DNA of 64,000 nucleotides from Drosophila persimilis. Lineage: Eukaryota > Arthropoda > Insecta > Diptera > Drosophilidae. The stretch is from contig NW_020825298.1 of the NCBI RefSeq assembly GCF_003286085.1, forward strand, positions 13,330,001 through 13,394,000, written 5' to 3'. Shown in pieces: positions 1 through 13,255 of this stretch. Both the position numbers and the translations under genes were made by a program. The stretch's first letter is position 1. Every line of letters begins with the position of its first letter. Below the pieces are notes generated by a model. It saw nothing but the letters and a program-made list of their open reading frames with translations, ran no database searches and had not been told where the DNA came from.

Positions 1-3000
1 GAGATTGAGGATTCGAGCACGGAGGTGAAATTACAATTTTTTTACTTATATCCATAAGAACTGCTGCAGTCTCCAGTTGCTGTTGCAAGCTTTGAAACTG
101 TTCAATGTCAGAATCTTTGTGAAATGTTGAGTCGAATCGGTCATGTATTGGTGGCCCAGACATACATTTTGCTTGCGTTTTAATCTCATCACTTTCCATA
201 TTGGTTGATTGAAAAAGACTCGGATGTAATATATGGGTATGGGTTTGCATATCTTGAGTTCTACTCTCAAAACTTCGATCAAAAGTTGTCTGAAAAGTGG
301 AATCTACTTTCTTTTTGTCGTACTTATGTTGAGAAAAAGTGCTGAGCTCAGTCAGGGCCTTAGCTGCTATTGCCTCCGACGAAGACTTTAAAACTGTATC
401 AAGCTGCATTTCCAAATCGTTAGTGTCCTGCGAAAAATACAAATACGTTTGTCAAAGCAAGTTCAAATAAGTAATTGTATACAAGAGCCTTACGCGAATT
501 TAATATTACCTTATACTCTATGAGTACTACATATAAAACAGAATAATACATATGATTAAAATAATATGGGGGGAGATATTGTCACTCGCAAAAAACTGTG
601 CACTTGGTTTAAAGCAACGCCTTTAAGTTACGGCGGATTCATGAGGCTCTTGTTACCTTCCATAACTGTACAGACCTCAGACTGCTTGCTATGGGTAACG
701 ACAACTTGTAAAATTTTCACATTTAAGTACAGCACCGAAGAGCATCAGACTTGTTTCCATCCGAGGAGGAAGGAGGAAGTCAAAGTTCTCAGCTAGGTCG
801 AGGTCGAGGTCTCAGAGGACGAGTCTTCTGGCAGCTACGGCCACGTACAAGTATACATTTCATCCTGGAGGGCCCCTGAAGAATAACCTTCTCGGGAACT
901 TGTACTTGGAACCTGTGTTTTTCTTTTCCTACAACCGTTCATTACGCTGCACCCCAAATAATCTCGTTCGTCCCGAACGGTGGTGGTGCGGTCCGGAAAA
1001 TACCATCCGAAAACTGAATCTCCTCGTGCGTCGACCGATTAGGTGGGTTGACGAGAGGACTCGGAACGTCTCGCTGACGGTGAGAGTGGCGACCTAACGT
1101 CGCTGGTAGTCTATTCCGTTTCTCTCGGGCCTCATCGGGTCATATCTCCGAACTTGTTACTTCAAGTCCAGTGTAAAGTAATAATGGGTCATAAAATTTA
1201 ATTCTATTATGTTGTCGTCCGTCATATCGGTTACAATGAAATCGGGTTCCAGGTTCGTCTTCGTAATTCCAAGTTTCTTTGTAATTTTGCCCATTATCTC
1301 CACTTGTGGCTCTAGTCCATTCAAATGCTACACATTTCCATTAACTAAGCCCCTTTTATTTATTGAATGAGAAGCACCTGTAGCCAAAGTCAACGCACAA
1401 TTTCGGCCAATTATGGAGCGGACGAATGATCAAACCCGGGATGGGATGTCAACCCAAACGTCGGTGACGGCGTTAAGATCCTCAAGGGTAATGACAACCC
1501 AAAGCGGCAGTGGCTGGTGCAGAAGGTGCTCCAGTTGGAAGCTCTGTGGGGGAGCTGATCCCTTCGATTCCAAAGGCAAAGGTGCTCTTCCCCATTGCAG
1601 GCCAGGGAGAGCGAGCACTGAAGCTGCAAAGGCAGAATCCAGACCTTCTAACTAAAGACGGAATCGGATCCTAATATTATTTCCTTACAATTTACCGTTT
1701 GTTATTGTTCACTGTCTGTCCCATTTCTGTGAAGGAGTTAGTGAGAGAGTATGTAGGAAGAGAGATGACTCGCTCAGAGAGGATCAAAAGGGACAAGATA
1801 AAGAGAGAGCGCGTCGAGAGTGTTCAACTGCGGCAATGTGTGGTAATCGCGTCGCAGACAATGACTGTATTAGAGGGACGAGTAGTTTAGTTATTATCTT
1901 TCCGCAAACCGGGTATTTTTTACTTCGGAGTGCATCTCTTTCAATATAAACATTTAAGGCTCCGAGAATTTATTTTATTTTGTCACGCAAAATATTTGTA
2001 AATATAGTTGTTTTTTATAAAGACTAAAGACGAAATGTAAAACCAACCGGACTACAGACATTTTCCTATAAAGGCCTTTAATCTAAAAATGAACTTATCT
2101 TAATTAAGATTACAACTTACTAGTTTTAGGGTTTCGGATATAGCTAAAAATTCTTTTAAAGCGTTGTGAGAGTTATGTGCCATAGTACGAAATTTTCCAA
2201 ATGAATCCAATTTGGCTCGGCATTCACGACAAATTACGTTGGGAAACCCATCATTAGGAAATGGCTGAAAAAACATAATTTACATTAATATAATAAATAA
2301 ATTTAGTTGTACGGTCGAAAATTGAATAACTTTAAAATAAGTTTTATTTCGTTCCACTCCACCAGAGTGCGCACACTGCACGAGGAACAGTGTGTGAGAG
2401 ACACGGAATAAGTAAGCGCGTGGGTACGCTGTCAAAGCCACTGATTTTTCATTTGTTCCTCCTGGCCATAAATTAAGGTGCTTTAGCTTTAGGTGCTCCA
2501 GACAGTTTTTGCTTGCCGAAGAATCACAGCGACGCCTATGGACCCGAGTTACAAAGTTGAAAGTGGATGATGTCTATGGAAACGACCTCCGAAGGCACTC
2601 GGGGGAAGAGTGCCAAGCTGAGGACAGCAGAAAGCCCGGCAAGAAAGTTCCCGACGACAATAAAGAAGTCACCAGCGGCTCCTGTAGCCACATGTCAACC
2701 AAGAGATTGAGAAAGTAAAGTTCACAGCTGTAACACAGGCCCAGGAGGTCGCTTCACATCTTCTACACGAGATGTGAACCTCCACGAGGCCACATCTTCT
2801 CTACAGACGCCAACCAGGAGGTAATGGGAATGCCTCCAATCAAAGCTACGTCATAGAAGGCTGATTCAATATTAGACTGAAGTTTAATTGGCTTCCTACT
2901 CATCCGTTATTGTTATCGGACAAGCAGAACAGTTTTCCTGTTGACCAATGGACCCAGGCGGTGAATGTCCCAGGTCCCAGGTTCCAGGTCGAATCGAATG

Positions 3001-5402
3001 TGCTGATGATCCGTCTTAAAAGTTTCTGTAAACCTGTTGCAATGCCAAGCAAAGCGTATAAAAGGATTGACTCAGGGGTCAGTCGGTCTCGAGGCGTTCA
3101 GCAGTGAACCAATATACAGCAGGGTGAATAATTTACTTGTATTAAACCAGTAGAAACCACCCTGGGCTCGTACAATAAGCTCTTTGGGTGCTGGACGGCA
3201 TATCAGTAGTGATGTTTCAAAGGTCAGTGCTTGACTGACTTCTTCCCCATACGTTTTTCACTGCTTCCCAGATACTATCTATAAAACCTTAGATGTTGAG
3301 CTGTTGTTTCAAGGGACGCCCACTTCCAATTGACGGATTCGATCTTCGAGCAGATCTTAAAAAGGATTTTCGAGTCGACTTTCCACTTTCCACCACGACT
3401 ATCCAGACCCCGAACGTTTTCCTGGAGTTTTATTGCCAACGTTCGCCTATTTTTCTTTTATAACATAACCTTAATCCTTTATCTTCACGATAACCTGTTG
3501 TCGTTGATTCTCTTGATCCTCAAAAAGCTCGCCTTGATCTTACAACTTATCTTGACCTGTCGTACCTCTACTTGGTTTCTCATTTGAAACATCGTCTATT
3601 GCATCATCTTCATCATTCTCCATCTGCCGTTGGCCGCCGACGTCTGGTTCTTCTCAACTGTCGACCTGGAGCATTGCTTATACAAGAACTCGTAATCCTC
3701 TACATTGAGGCAGGTTCTCTCCAGTTCGGCTTTCAAACCTCTCGTTGGTAAGCACCGCCCAGCTAATTCCGTCTCCAGCTGCTCAGCTTGTAATTCTCTA
3801 AATATTTAACCAGCCTCGCAACTCCCCCTCTTTTTCTTCATGCTTGGCCATCTGTCATGATTATGATTAGCAATATTATTAATTTCGCTGCTATATTTCC
3901 CTTCATGTAGGAGCATCCTTTCTCTTTCCGCGATATATCTCAGAGCTATCGTAGGAAATCCATCACTGATCAATGACCAAGTTGTCCTGATGAACGTGGC
4001 CATTTGTTCACTGTTTAACGACACTATCACTAAAGAGAGCCATCACTAGAGCCATCCATCGTTCTTATTGGAATTATCATTACAAATTGGTGGCTTGGTC
4101 ACAACCAAACACAAATGGTTCGCTCGAACTACGACTGGTTTGCAAACTCTTGTTAACAGACTTAAGTGGGAGTATATACCCGCTCCTAGTCGTGCTGATC
4201 TATATTTATAACTTTTGTGTTCGAGCTCCGATGATGGTTTCCAAGGTGCATTTAAAACTCCGACCAACTTCGAAATTAAACATTTCCAAGATCGATTCGG
4301 CCGCTAATTCTGATCAATAATTTACATGTATACATATATACATATACAAGTATGTATGTACACACGTACATACCTTACACTGTCGGAAAAGCTTCGTTCT
4401 GTGATTTTACAAACACCTGACTAAAATTAGAAGGGATATCAATATATGTATATCAATATGTAAGTGCATATGTATGCGTGTATGTACATACGAAACTGTG
4501 AATGAAATTGTTAACGCTGCATAGAATATGGGAATCCTACATCTCTTATTATGATTTGTGATGTCGTAATCACAAAAATAACACACACACAAATGTTTGA
4601 ACACATATTAACATAATTCTGCTTCAGATTCGCACACACCACAGCAGATTTCTAACCGCATGTACATATGAGTACGCAATTAATGTATATTTGTATTTGT
4701 GTTTGTATTTGTGCTGAATTGAAATCTGCTTACCTTAATAGAGAGACAGTTGATTATCTGAAATGTAATATGTGAGGATGAGTCATCTCTGTGCTCTTGG
4801 CTGTAGCTATTAATTGTATGAAGTGATTGGCATAAATTTGATTTTAGTTTATCGGGAACCAAATCATCTTGATCGAGTAAACGGTGCTCCATCTGAATTT
4901 CCGAGTTTGTTTTTGTTCGTTCTATTTTCTCTTGATTCAGTGTGGTTTGCTTTGACGACTGATTTTTTAATACTGAACTACCGGAAATTTCGGGCTCCAA
5001 AAGCGTTGAATATTGTTCACTACCGCACAATGTGGTTGTTTTGTCTGCATAAGGCACACTCGGTGTGTATTGTGTTTTATGAAGAGGTTTGCTTTGACCC
5101 GTTTCATTATTGGTCAAAATCACTGATAGCAGGTTATCATCTACACAGCTGCATACATTTGGGCTTGGAGCATTGCAGAAACATTTATAAGACTTTTTTT
5201 GTTCATTTATCCCTTCGTTTTTATGGTGGTCGAATTTGTCTTTTTTATTGTTTCGTGTCGGGATATTATAAATTTGTAGTTCGGATATATCGCACTCATT
5301 AACCAACGTGAGACACAATCGACAAACTTGATGAAACTTGTGTGGTACATTATACATAATTAAATAGTTATATGTATATGCACTTCTTAAATAAACTTTC
5401 AT
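1..5402 (-). CDS. ZAD-domain (zinc-finger-associated) transcription factor, 5' part only
   Basis: Three coding exons are visible: 4734-5402, 2121-2264 and 1-427, all joined in phase 0; the gene continues past the left edge. The ZAD signature is split. Exon 1 has VCRLCL about 11 residues after a Met at 5357, and exon 2 carries NVICRECRAKLDSFGKF, the second CxxC pair. ZAD domains bind zinc and dimerise arthropod C2H2 zinc-finger proteins, so a DNA-binding nuclear protein is likely, but no C2H2 finger lies in the window. The two pairs normally sit some 45 residues apart; here about 190 low-complexity residues intervene. Exon 3 encodes a Gln/Ser-rich linker that includes MDISKKIVISPP. The frame opens at 5402, but 5357 has the better start context and spacing. 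Which ZAD gene this is was not recognised. Confidence 0.75.
428..2120 (-). other. Intron 2 of the ZAD gene, with possible non-LTR retroelement debris
   Basis: This 1.7 kb intron has a stretch richer in GC than its flanks (about 780-1660). Around 1605-1665 (+) a short frame reads ERALKLQRQNPDLLTKD. It faintly resembles ORF1 proteins of LOA/Jockey-type non-LTR elements, but that is weak. No intact ORF and no clear element ends were seen. Confidence 0.3.
2265..4733 (-). other. Intron 1 of the ZAD gene, filled with degraded repeat sequence
   Basis: This 2.5 kb intron contains several stretches of mixed composition, 2350-3200 and 3300-3800. They look like decayed LTR-element untranslated sequence, but no element ends can be fixed. 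A 74-codon antisense frame at 3806-4030 is open and was not recognised. ATACATA/TATGTA microsatellite sequence covers about 4325-4375 and 4440-4495. No host exon is supported here. Confidence 0.3.
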
Positions 5403-6780
5403 ATGATTTCTCTTATTTAGAGATTAAAAACGATAACTTTAAAATAAATTATAAAATGAATACAACACTATTCCTCAATTTTTCATTGTCACAATACAAT
5501 CCACGTTCAGTTAAGTAAAAATAGTTCATTTTAGTGGTTCATTAAAATGTTGATGTTCAATTGAGCTGGTTTCCTCTCTTTTTACGCTTGAGGGAACACT
5601 ATGATGTATACGGAAGTACGACAGTGCATAAAGGGCACTCTCGAAAGTGTTGCGTCGCTGAACTTTAATCAAGAGGTTAATAAAACGTACATCGTTTTAA
5701 CAATTAAAATACCTATTTTGTCTTTTATATTTTTAGCACAATAATGGAAAAAGAAGAATACATATATTGATGCAAAGGACTTTATTGTTGTTAACAAAAA
5801 ATTCAACGAAGGTGAATATCCATTATGAAACATTTTAAGCAATTTTTGGCACGTAGACGGATGAATGTATCTAAAATTATAAGGCTTCATCAGCCCATTT
5901 TTCTTTGATAGCTGCTAGAGTAAATTGGTCGCAAGAAAATTAACCTCCAAAGACGAAGTACATCAATGTTTTTTATGTTTAACATTATTTTCCCACACAG
6001 CACAGCTTCGGGGAACGGTGGAAATTTTTGACAGATGTGAAACCATCCATCGAAAAAACAACTGATAACAATGACCATAAAAAGCTTTTTACTGAATTGT
6101 GATATCTCACAAGACCACTTAATACCGTTATTTTTTGGAAGCCCTTAACAATTGCAACAGCTTTGTTTGGAAGTTAGTTTGTCCTAGGCTGCTCGCAATT
6201 TACTGGAGTATCCCTCGTTTGATAATTTCTGCTGCTCCTTTTGCACTTCCAGTATTTCCCGCTCAATCTCCAGAATATTGTCCAGTTTTGTTCCTTTGGG
6301 GGGGTGCCCAATCGCAGAATGAACGCGAGGGCTTCAGTTGATTCTGTCCTGGAAAATACCAAGTGCAAAAACGTAACAGCTTTTGCCAAAAGTCAAATTT
6401 TAAGAATGGAGATTTAAAAGTTGCGTTGTTGTTGAAGGAATTGGTTAAGCGGTTCTTACCGATGACCGGTTTAATAGCCGAACTGCAGTTGCGGTTGAAA
6501 CTTGCAATGGAGACAACAGTTTTTGGATAAGGAAGGCTGCAGATAATACAACGAACGATCTTACAGCTGAAGAACCATGCTTTGCAACAGGAACATATGC
6601 TGTTTCAAATGAGAAAAAAGCAGAATGTTGTTGCAATCCGACTCCTAACTTAAGTCTCACACCCAGTCGGATGGTATGGGGGAACGTTTTAGCAGAACTT
6701 TAGAGGAATATAGTGTAGAGCGGAGAGGAGTGTCGTCGACACAAGTCAAAAAGATTAAGATTAAGTACTTCAATATTTTT
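5403..6780. other. Intergenic region upstream of the ZAD gene
   Basis: This is AT-rich sequence that should hold the ZAD promoter next to 5403. Around 6130-6700 a more GC-rich stretch has short open frames on both strands (6135-6341 +, 6445-6660 -) with no recognisable protein. It directly precedes the integrase relic and is probably part of the same decayed LTR element. Confidence 0.3.
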
Positions 6781-6781
6781 A

Positions 6782-7070
6782 ATGGCATATCGCTCCAAAA
6801 AGCATGATACAACAGCGACCGCTTCGGATTGGACGATTGGCCCAACTGCAATAGTTGGGAACAATTTAGGACTTCCGGCTGATTTGAAATTAGCCAAGGC
6901 ACTAAAGTTTAATGGAACAAATGGTGGTGATAGACGCGACTCACCAATTTATAAGAAGTCGCAATAGAGAGTGACAGAACGACAGCCCCATATGATCTGA
7001 AGGCGAACACCGAAGACTTTCACGATGGCGACTTGGTTCTGTTTTATAATCCACAGAGGAAGAAGAGTCC
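6782..7070 (+). mobile_element. Gypsy-type (Ty3) retroelement relic, integrase C-terminal part
   Basis: Two short pieces in different frames resemble the end of a Ty3/Gypsy integrase. MAYRSKKHDTTATASDW at 6782 matches the core end that usually reads AYR-T-H--T-F-P. YDLKANTEDFHDGDLVLFY at about 6990-7045 matches the small beta-barrel domain that follows. Stops and frameshifts separate them and no polymerase region or LTRs can be joined to them, so this is a dead fragment. It lies between the ZAD and Mdh1 genes. Confidence 0.6.
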
Positions 7071-7304
7071 ATTTTTTCTTCTTGTTATCTTGTATTGTTA
7101 TCTTGCGGCACAGAAAAAAGTGGCAGGTCCAGCTAGTTTAATATAAAAGTGGAGTCTTAACTGTTTATTGTTGGCTTAAATATTAACCTACCGAGATAAA
7201 ATTTTCGGGTGTTTTCCGTGTTTTGGGAATTCCCAATGTCTTGCATTCGTCTTTGAATGTGTGGGAATCGATTTTGTAGAATATTCATATATGATATATA
7301 TGTA

Positions 7305-8007
7305 TGTATTGCGTCGGAAACGCTTCCTTCTGGGTGTTACACACACCCCCTTTCACCAAATATATAATATACCTCTATACTGTTTGAGTATAGGGTATAG
7401 TGATATATAATTAAATGCTGTGGTATGAAAATTGGGTTGTACGGATGGTTGTGTCATACTTACTCATCAAATTGGAAATCATTTATCGCTTTCTGATGCG
7501 AATGCAAAGAACGAATGAGGCAAGCCCCCTTTCTACCTCGGGCAGTACGAAGAATGTATGTGATAGAGGGGAGAGGGGGAGTAATCGCGTGCGGAGTAGC
7601 GTACTCATTGCTATTTCATTTTTTCCTTTTGGCTATAATACTGATGTGATCTGATGCAATCTGGTATACTTACATATATGGTCATTCTCTATGACTTTGC
7701 GGTTTTGTTTCGTATCTTGAAAATTGTGGGTAGCACAGATTTTCACCCTTTGTGTGGGTGGTAGGAGGGGATGGTAACAGAATTTTGAAACAAACTTGAA
7801 TCAGTGTGATATCACAGGAGTCTGCACACAATTTGGTTGCTCTAGCTTTTATAGTCTCTGAGGGCTAGGCGTTGAAAAGGATGGTTAGATGGACGGACAG
7901 ACTAAATATATTTTATGGGTTCGTTAACATTTACTCCTGGGTCTTACACCCATTCACTTCCTCCAAACATCTAATGCACATCTATACTCTTTGAGTATCG
8001 GATTTAA
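7305..8007 (-). repeat. Two DINE-1/INE-1-like (Helitron-related) fragments
   Basis: At 7308-7402 the strand reads GTCGGAAACGCTTCCTTCTG, then a paired TACT..AGTA end. This is the hallmark 3' part of the Drosophila INE-1/DINE-1 family in reverse orientation. A second fragment runs to about 8007. It has the TGGACGGACAGACT segment and ends CTATACTCTTTGAGTATCGG. They are non-autonomous and diverged. Confidence 0.65.
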
Positions 8008-8333
8008 AAATCGTTTGCCGGTTTATTTAGAGCTATAGCAGATATTGACCTAACATTTTGAATGTAGGTGTTGATCCGCCGCGAAAGATGCCAGCCAAAT
8101 TTTTGGGACGACGGTCGTGGCGTGCTCGACATTCCGGAGAACTAAAATTGATCCATGGACTCTTTACATGTGTAAGAGGCAATTTCCAAAAGAAAATCTC
8201 TTACAACCTAAAGAAGGACAATCCTAGTGCACTAAATAAATATACCCGTCATCAATGCAGAAAAGACACCCATTTTTGGAAGATATCTACGTGCGAGTAA
8301 TAGAAACGTAAAACATCTCTCATCATATTATGA

Positions 8334-8339
8334 TTTATT
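8334..8339 (-). terminator. Poly(A) signal of Mdh1
   Basis: AATAAA on the minus strand, about 120 nt past the Mdh1 stop codon. It is the first canonical signal downstream. Confidence 0.55.
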
Positions 8340-8459
8340 TACACATATCTGGATCAACTTTTCATAATATAATCTATATACAAACATTAATGCAAAGAGC
8401 TTTGCTCCTGAAATGCTCAAATCTAAATTATTTAAATTGCGTTAATATGCAAGGCCATA

Positions 8460-11308
8460 TTACAAGTTCGAACTTAAATCCAATACAGACAATGCTTCGT
8501 CCTTTTCTTCTTGCAACTCCTTTGCAGTTATATTTAACTTCGCTTTAGCAGCATCACTTAGGTTTAAACCCTGGACGATTTTCCATTGCTTATTTTCAAT
8601 GACAACTGGAAAAGAGAAAATAACGTCCTTTGGAGAGTTATAGCTGCCATCCGAACATACACCCATTGATACAAATGTTCCTGGAGCGGTACCGTTCCAC
8701 CAGTCATGCATATGATCGCAAGCGGCTTTAGCTGCTGACATAGCGGATGACATTTTTCGAGCTGAAATTACAGCAGCTCCACGCTTTTGAACAGTTTCAA
8801 CAAAGGCACCTTGTAGATATGCATTATCATTGACAGCATCAGCCACAGATTTGGTTTCACCATTGATAACCACTTTTCCTTGTCCAGCATCTGGGTATTG
8901 AGTGGATGAATGGTTGCCCCAGATTATTATGTTCTTAACGGCGGATATGGGAACTCCCAACTTTGTAGCTATTTGCGAGGTGGCGCGATTTTGATCTAAT
9001 CGTGTCATTGCTGAAAAATTTTCACGTGGAATGGATGGCGCATAGTTAGCGCAAACAAAAGCATTAGTGTTGGCCGGGTTTCCAACCACAAGAACCTTAA
9101 CATCTTTTTTGGCAAAATTTTCAATAGCCTGTCCTTGTGCTTTAAAAATTTTTACATTTGCTGATAGCAAATCTTTTCTCTCCATTCCTTCTTTACGTGG
9201 CATGGCGCCTACAAGAAAGGCGGCCGAGACATCCTTGAACCCAACAGATGGATCTGTTGTAGGTATAACTTGACGTAACAAAGGCAACGCACAATCCGCT
9301 AGTTCCATGACAACACCCTCAAGAACGCCAACCATAGGCGGAATATCCAGTAAATGCAAGATAAGAGGCTGATCAGATCCAAAAACTTCTCCTCGTGCGA
9401 TCATGTACAGCAAGGAATAAGCAATTTGACCAGCAGCTCCAGTCACAACAACTCGAATTGGTTCAGCCTAAAAAGATAAGAACCAGATTGTTTATTTAGA
9501 TAAAAATAATAATTATGCTATGCAAGTTTACAAGAAAGTGCAGACTTCCATAAATGTTTACTTAATTAATTTCTGCTCAATGAGAGGTAAAAGTGCCGAT
9601 GAAATGGATGGTAAAATCATAGATTGAAAAGCAAAATTACAGATTATTACAGTGGTTATTAAACCACTCAAACACTCTACCCTATATTGGACAACAAAAA
9701 ATCATAAAAAGGTTGAGGTTAGTCCACAGCAAGCTGACTAGTACCCACTTTAGGGTCAAAATCCTATCCACCACATGTGGACCTCAGACCTCATATCAAA
9801 TGCACTTGTCCCTCACTCGTCCCTTAAAGATACTCATCATTTAATAATTTAGATCCCGTTCAAATTGAAGCTATCCCACCATCAAAGAAATGCTTTCAGA
9901 AATACATAGAAAAATCACAGATCATCTATAATACATACCTAATCGAAATTGTAAATATTTCAAATATTGTGACCATTGCTCCATATTTCAAAATTTAATT
10001 TCTCATCAATATTTCGCAACTATGGCAGCTACATATATGACATAAAGGACCGATTTTGACAAAAATTTGTACCTCAACATGTCGGCATTAAAGTTCACCC
10101 AATTTTCGCAACATTCATTTTGGATATTGATCCAAAAATCATGCAGGATTCCCTAAAGATCTTTATTGTTCTTTTGTTTCCTATTAGAAACAGATACATT
10201 TGTACTTTAACTTCATCCCGAACATTTTCAACGGGGTTCAAATCTAGGGACTGAACAGGCAAATCCATGAAATAGAGACAATTCTTTGTGTACCACTTTC
10301 TAGTATGTTTTTAGTCATAGTCCTGATGGTAGACTCAAAACAACGGCTTTTCGTGTTCCGCATGAGGCAGCATCAATGTTTCTAATACATTTTTTGTGCC
10401 ATGTATTGGATCACCTTCCTAATACAAAAATCATGCCCATACCATGATGCTTGTTCCTCTATGTTTTCATGGTTTTACAAGTAAGTCAGGGGTTTGTATT
10501 CTGCATTAAGTAGTCGTCTCAAACAAGACCAAGGCCCTTTTTCACAAAAAAAAAAGAAATGTGGGCTTGCACGGACCATAGGATGTTTCTTTGGGACAAT
10601 TAATTGCTCTTTTGCATATTGAATTCGATTTTCCCAATGCCTTGCAGTCGGAATTATATTTTGTAGCAACCCATAGACATATACATACATACATATATGT
10701 ATGTAGCTGTCAGATAATAGCTTAAGTGAGCAGAGTGAGCGCACCCTGCTGGCTAAAAAGGCTCAGTTCTTAATTTTGAATGCATCTTTAGCTCAACCCC
10801 TCTAGTAGCTATAGTGTGCGCGAGGCTTATGTTCAAGCCCCTACTTAAACTCAAGCTAAGGTCGGTACACAGTACCCCGCGACCGTGCTTACGTTTTAAA
10901 AGATAACGGAACCCCCTCCGAATCCCCCCCGCCGAAACATTATACAATATCATGACACCAAAAATTAAAATTTTGATATGTTATGATATGTGTCTAAAAA
11001 TGTTTCGAGTGTTTTGTTGTGCCCATTATAAAAATGAATATACTTTGGAAAGAGAAAATTTAATTTGGAAAAATTTACAGTGTCAATCAAGTTATGACGT
11101 TTTTTATGAACATGATAGAGGGCGATTGAAAGTTAAATTTAATAATTCTTTCTATGTACATGTATGTGCATATGTATAAACGTCTGGAAATATGCATGTA
11201 CAATAAATTTATTAATATTTTAAATTGATTCGATTGGAAAAATGCATATAATGCGATTATTTATAGAAAATAGAAAGAGAGTTCAATATTTGATTTCCAT
11301 CTTACCAT
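8460..11308 (-). CDS. Mdh1: Cytosolic malate dehydrogenase (NAD+)
   Basis: Interconverts malate and oxaloacetate in the cytosol, for the malate-aspartate shuttle. Coding exons are 11306-11308 (the ATG alone, followed directly by GTAAGA) and 8460-9467, joining to [15 protein letters not shown] in phase 0. The product is 336 aa, the usual length. The NAD-binding loop is [12 protein letters not shown] (residues 10-21), the substrate loop [12 protein letters not shown] holds Arg92, and the catalytic pair are Asp159 in LDQNRATSQ and His187 in [10 protein letters not shown]. All are intact, so a working enzyme is expected. The C-terminus is [20 protein letters not shown]. The intron after the start codon is 1.8 kb and carries a Tc1 relic. 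XNP lies divergently upstream. Confidence 0.95.
9468..11305 (-). other. Intron 1 of Mdh1
   Basis: The intron separates the start codon from the rest of the protein. It holds the Tc1-like relic described separately and an ATACATATGTATG microsatellite near 10678-10706. A GC-richer stretch at 10710-10940 was not recognised. The donor GTAAGA and the acceptor TTTTTAG are both good. Confidence 0.7.
9940..10460 (-). mobile_element. Tc1/mariner-like transposase relic
   Basis: On the minus strand, about 10215-10260 reads [13 protein letters not shown]. This is the conserved box around the last catalytic acidic residue of Tc1 transposases (normally SPDLNPIEN). Upstream, near 10380-10450, [11 protein letters not shown] recalls the WG-hydrophobic segment before it. 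Frameshifts and stops interrupt the frame and only the C-terminal half can be followed. It has the same orientation as Mdh1 and sits in its first intron. Confidence 0.65.
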
Positions 11309-13255
11309 TTTTACACTTTATTCTTTCTCTACTGACACTTTATTAATGCTTTTCCCCGACTGGATAATAATGGATTGCGCTATCGGTACAATCGATAGTT
11401 GGGCCACCAACCGATGGAGCTGAAATTTTTACACATCATAATTTTAAGTGCCAGGATGATCAGGCATGTTGTTGTTTTAACTTTCCAAAAACTGTAGTAC
11501 GCAGCGCCGATAACCCGTTTTAATTCATAACAAATATTACAAGTCCCGTTTCAAAACTTAAACTAAGATGAATCAAGATGAACAAAAAACAACAAAAATC
11601 ACAATTCTACTGTACAATTTGAAACCTAATATTAATTATATTTTCCAATAAATAAATTCGTACATTCTTAGTTTTTAAAGAATACAAATAATCTGTTATG
11701 TATTCCATATTTAGAGATTCCGTTGTACAATACTCGATCGACAAGAAAATGGGACTTCAGAGTCACTCCTGTACTATTGAAGATCGTAAGTGTTTCTGAA
11801 TTGAGATAAATCATCCGAATTTTTAATGTCTACATTAAAAAAGATGGAACCACATGAGAAAACAGAAATCGAACAAACCATTTCATCCGGTGCCGTGGGA
11901 GCGTACGCTGAAAGCTCGCATTCGACATTTTCGATGTATGAACTGAAATATCGATATACTGTGTGGTTAGTGGTGATATTTTGTATATATCGGTGTACGA
12001 TAAAAGCATCGATATATGATTTAGTTGTGTTTATAATTTGTAGTAAAGAAAACCCTAAATCGTAGAACTATAAAAAGTAAGAAATTACAGGTGAAAAATC
12101 GTAAAGCAATATCTATGCAAATTGAAATGAAAGTGCTGTCGTCCATGACCTCTTCCAGTGTTAACTTATCTGTTGTTGGATGTTTTGATACAAATACAAT
12201 TAATTGCTAATATTTTTGTATCGCACTAATAAAAACAAACAACTTTCTAAAATATCAAGGCATAAGAAAGATTTGTAAATAATAATATGTAAAATACATA
12301 TGCAAGCCATATATACCAATAGCTTTCAATAGCTTGTTATGTACAACTAAATATAAAAGATCTGAAAGGTAAATAATTGTCTCATCCTGCCGTGCCGTCT
12401 ATTCTGATACTGCCGGTACTCGGGTGTTTTGAAAATGAATTTGGTGTTCCCAGAAATAATGAATAATTGACTGTAGAGTTTATTCTTAAAAACTGACAAC
12501 TATTTGTTTCTTGTTAATTGAATCAAAACGAAGAGTAAGCGCCACATTTATCCATATACCCTTATCATTCATGTCATATTAAACTTGTACGGTTAAGTAG
12601 AACAACAAACATTTATTATTGTTTTGTTCGATGCCCTTTTTAACCATGTTATTAGGAGTAGCAGTACTACAGAAGTAAAAATTGAGTCATAATAGTTTCT
12701 TCACGTATGTAAATTCTTGATAGATCATTACAAGTTCCTGATAAATTGATTAAGCAAGTGAGACGGGTGTTGGCGAACGATCTAAGCGAGTTCTTAAGGG
12801 TTTTCCCCCTAGTATATAACTGTATATTCTATTGATTCTATCTCGATTGATTATGATTTGCATCCAATCCAAAGGACTTCGCTTATAAGCAATTTTTCCC
12901 ATTAAAATTCGAGAGTTTTGCACTGTTGTGTTTCGCGTAACTCTCGTTTGCGATATCGTTTACTAAATTTTGTTTATTGTGAGTTCACATATACTCGAAT
13001 AATAACTGAGATTTGGGTACTGTAGTGTAGTGGCGACTCACCGACTCTTTTTTTTAAGTCTGATTGAATTCCAATTAACTAATATTTAATTGATTTTTGT
13101 GTGCATTATTTTTATGAATTGATCTGGATGAAGATTTTCGCCCCGAAGTTAGCTGTCCTTTCTTGATTAGAAATCTTTTCAGAAGAAAAAAAACAAAAAA
13201 GAATGCTAAACAATGCTAACTAAATGGTTTTTTATATATTATTTATAGACTCAAA
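11309..13255. promoter_or_regulatory. Divergent promoter region between Mdh1 and XNP
   Basis: This 1.9 kb gap should hold both promoters. A near-match to the DRE element (AATCGATAG at about 11390) lies roughly 85 nt upstream of the Mdh1 start. GATATCG and ATCGATAT-like sites recur at 11945-12015 and 12950. XNP has a splice acceptor at 13239-13248, so its 5' UTR exon lies farther upstream; its position is not resolved. A 79-codon frame at 11826-12065 has no recognisable content. Confidence 0.4.

Noticed and set aside
3806-4030. 74-codon minus-strand frame in the ZAD intron
   Set aside because: It reads smoothly but no family was recognised and no element borders are present, so it was not called as a gene.
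4814-5302. 162-codon plus-strand ORF
   Set aside because: It is the antisense shadow of ZAD exon 1, which has the CRLC motif and a good splice donor.
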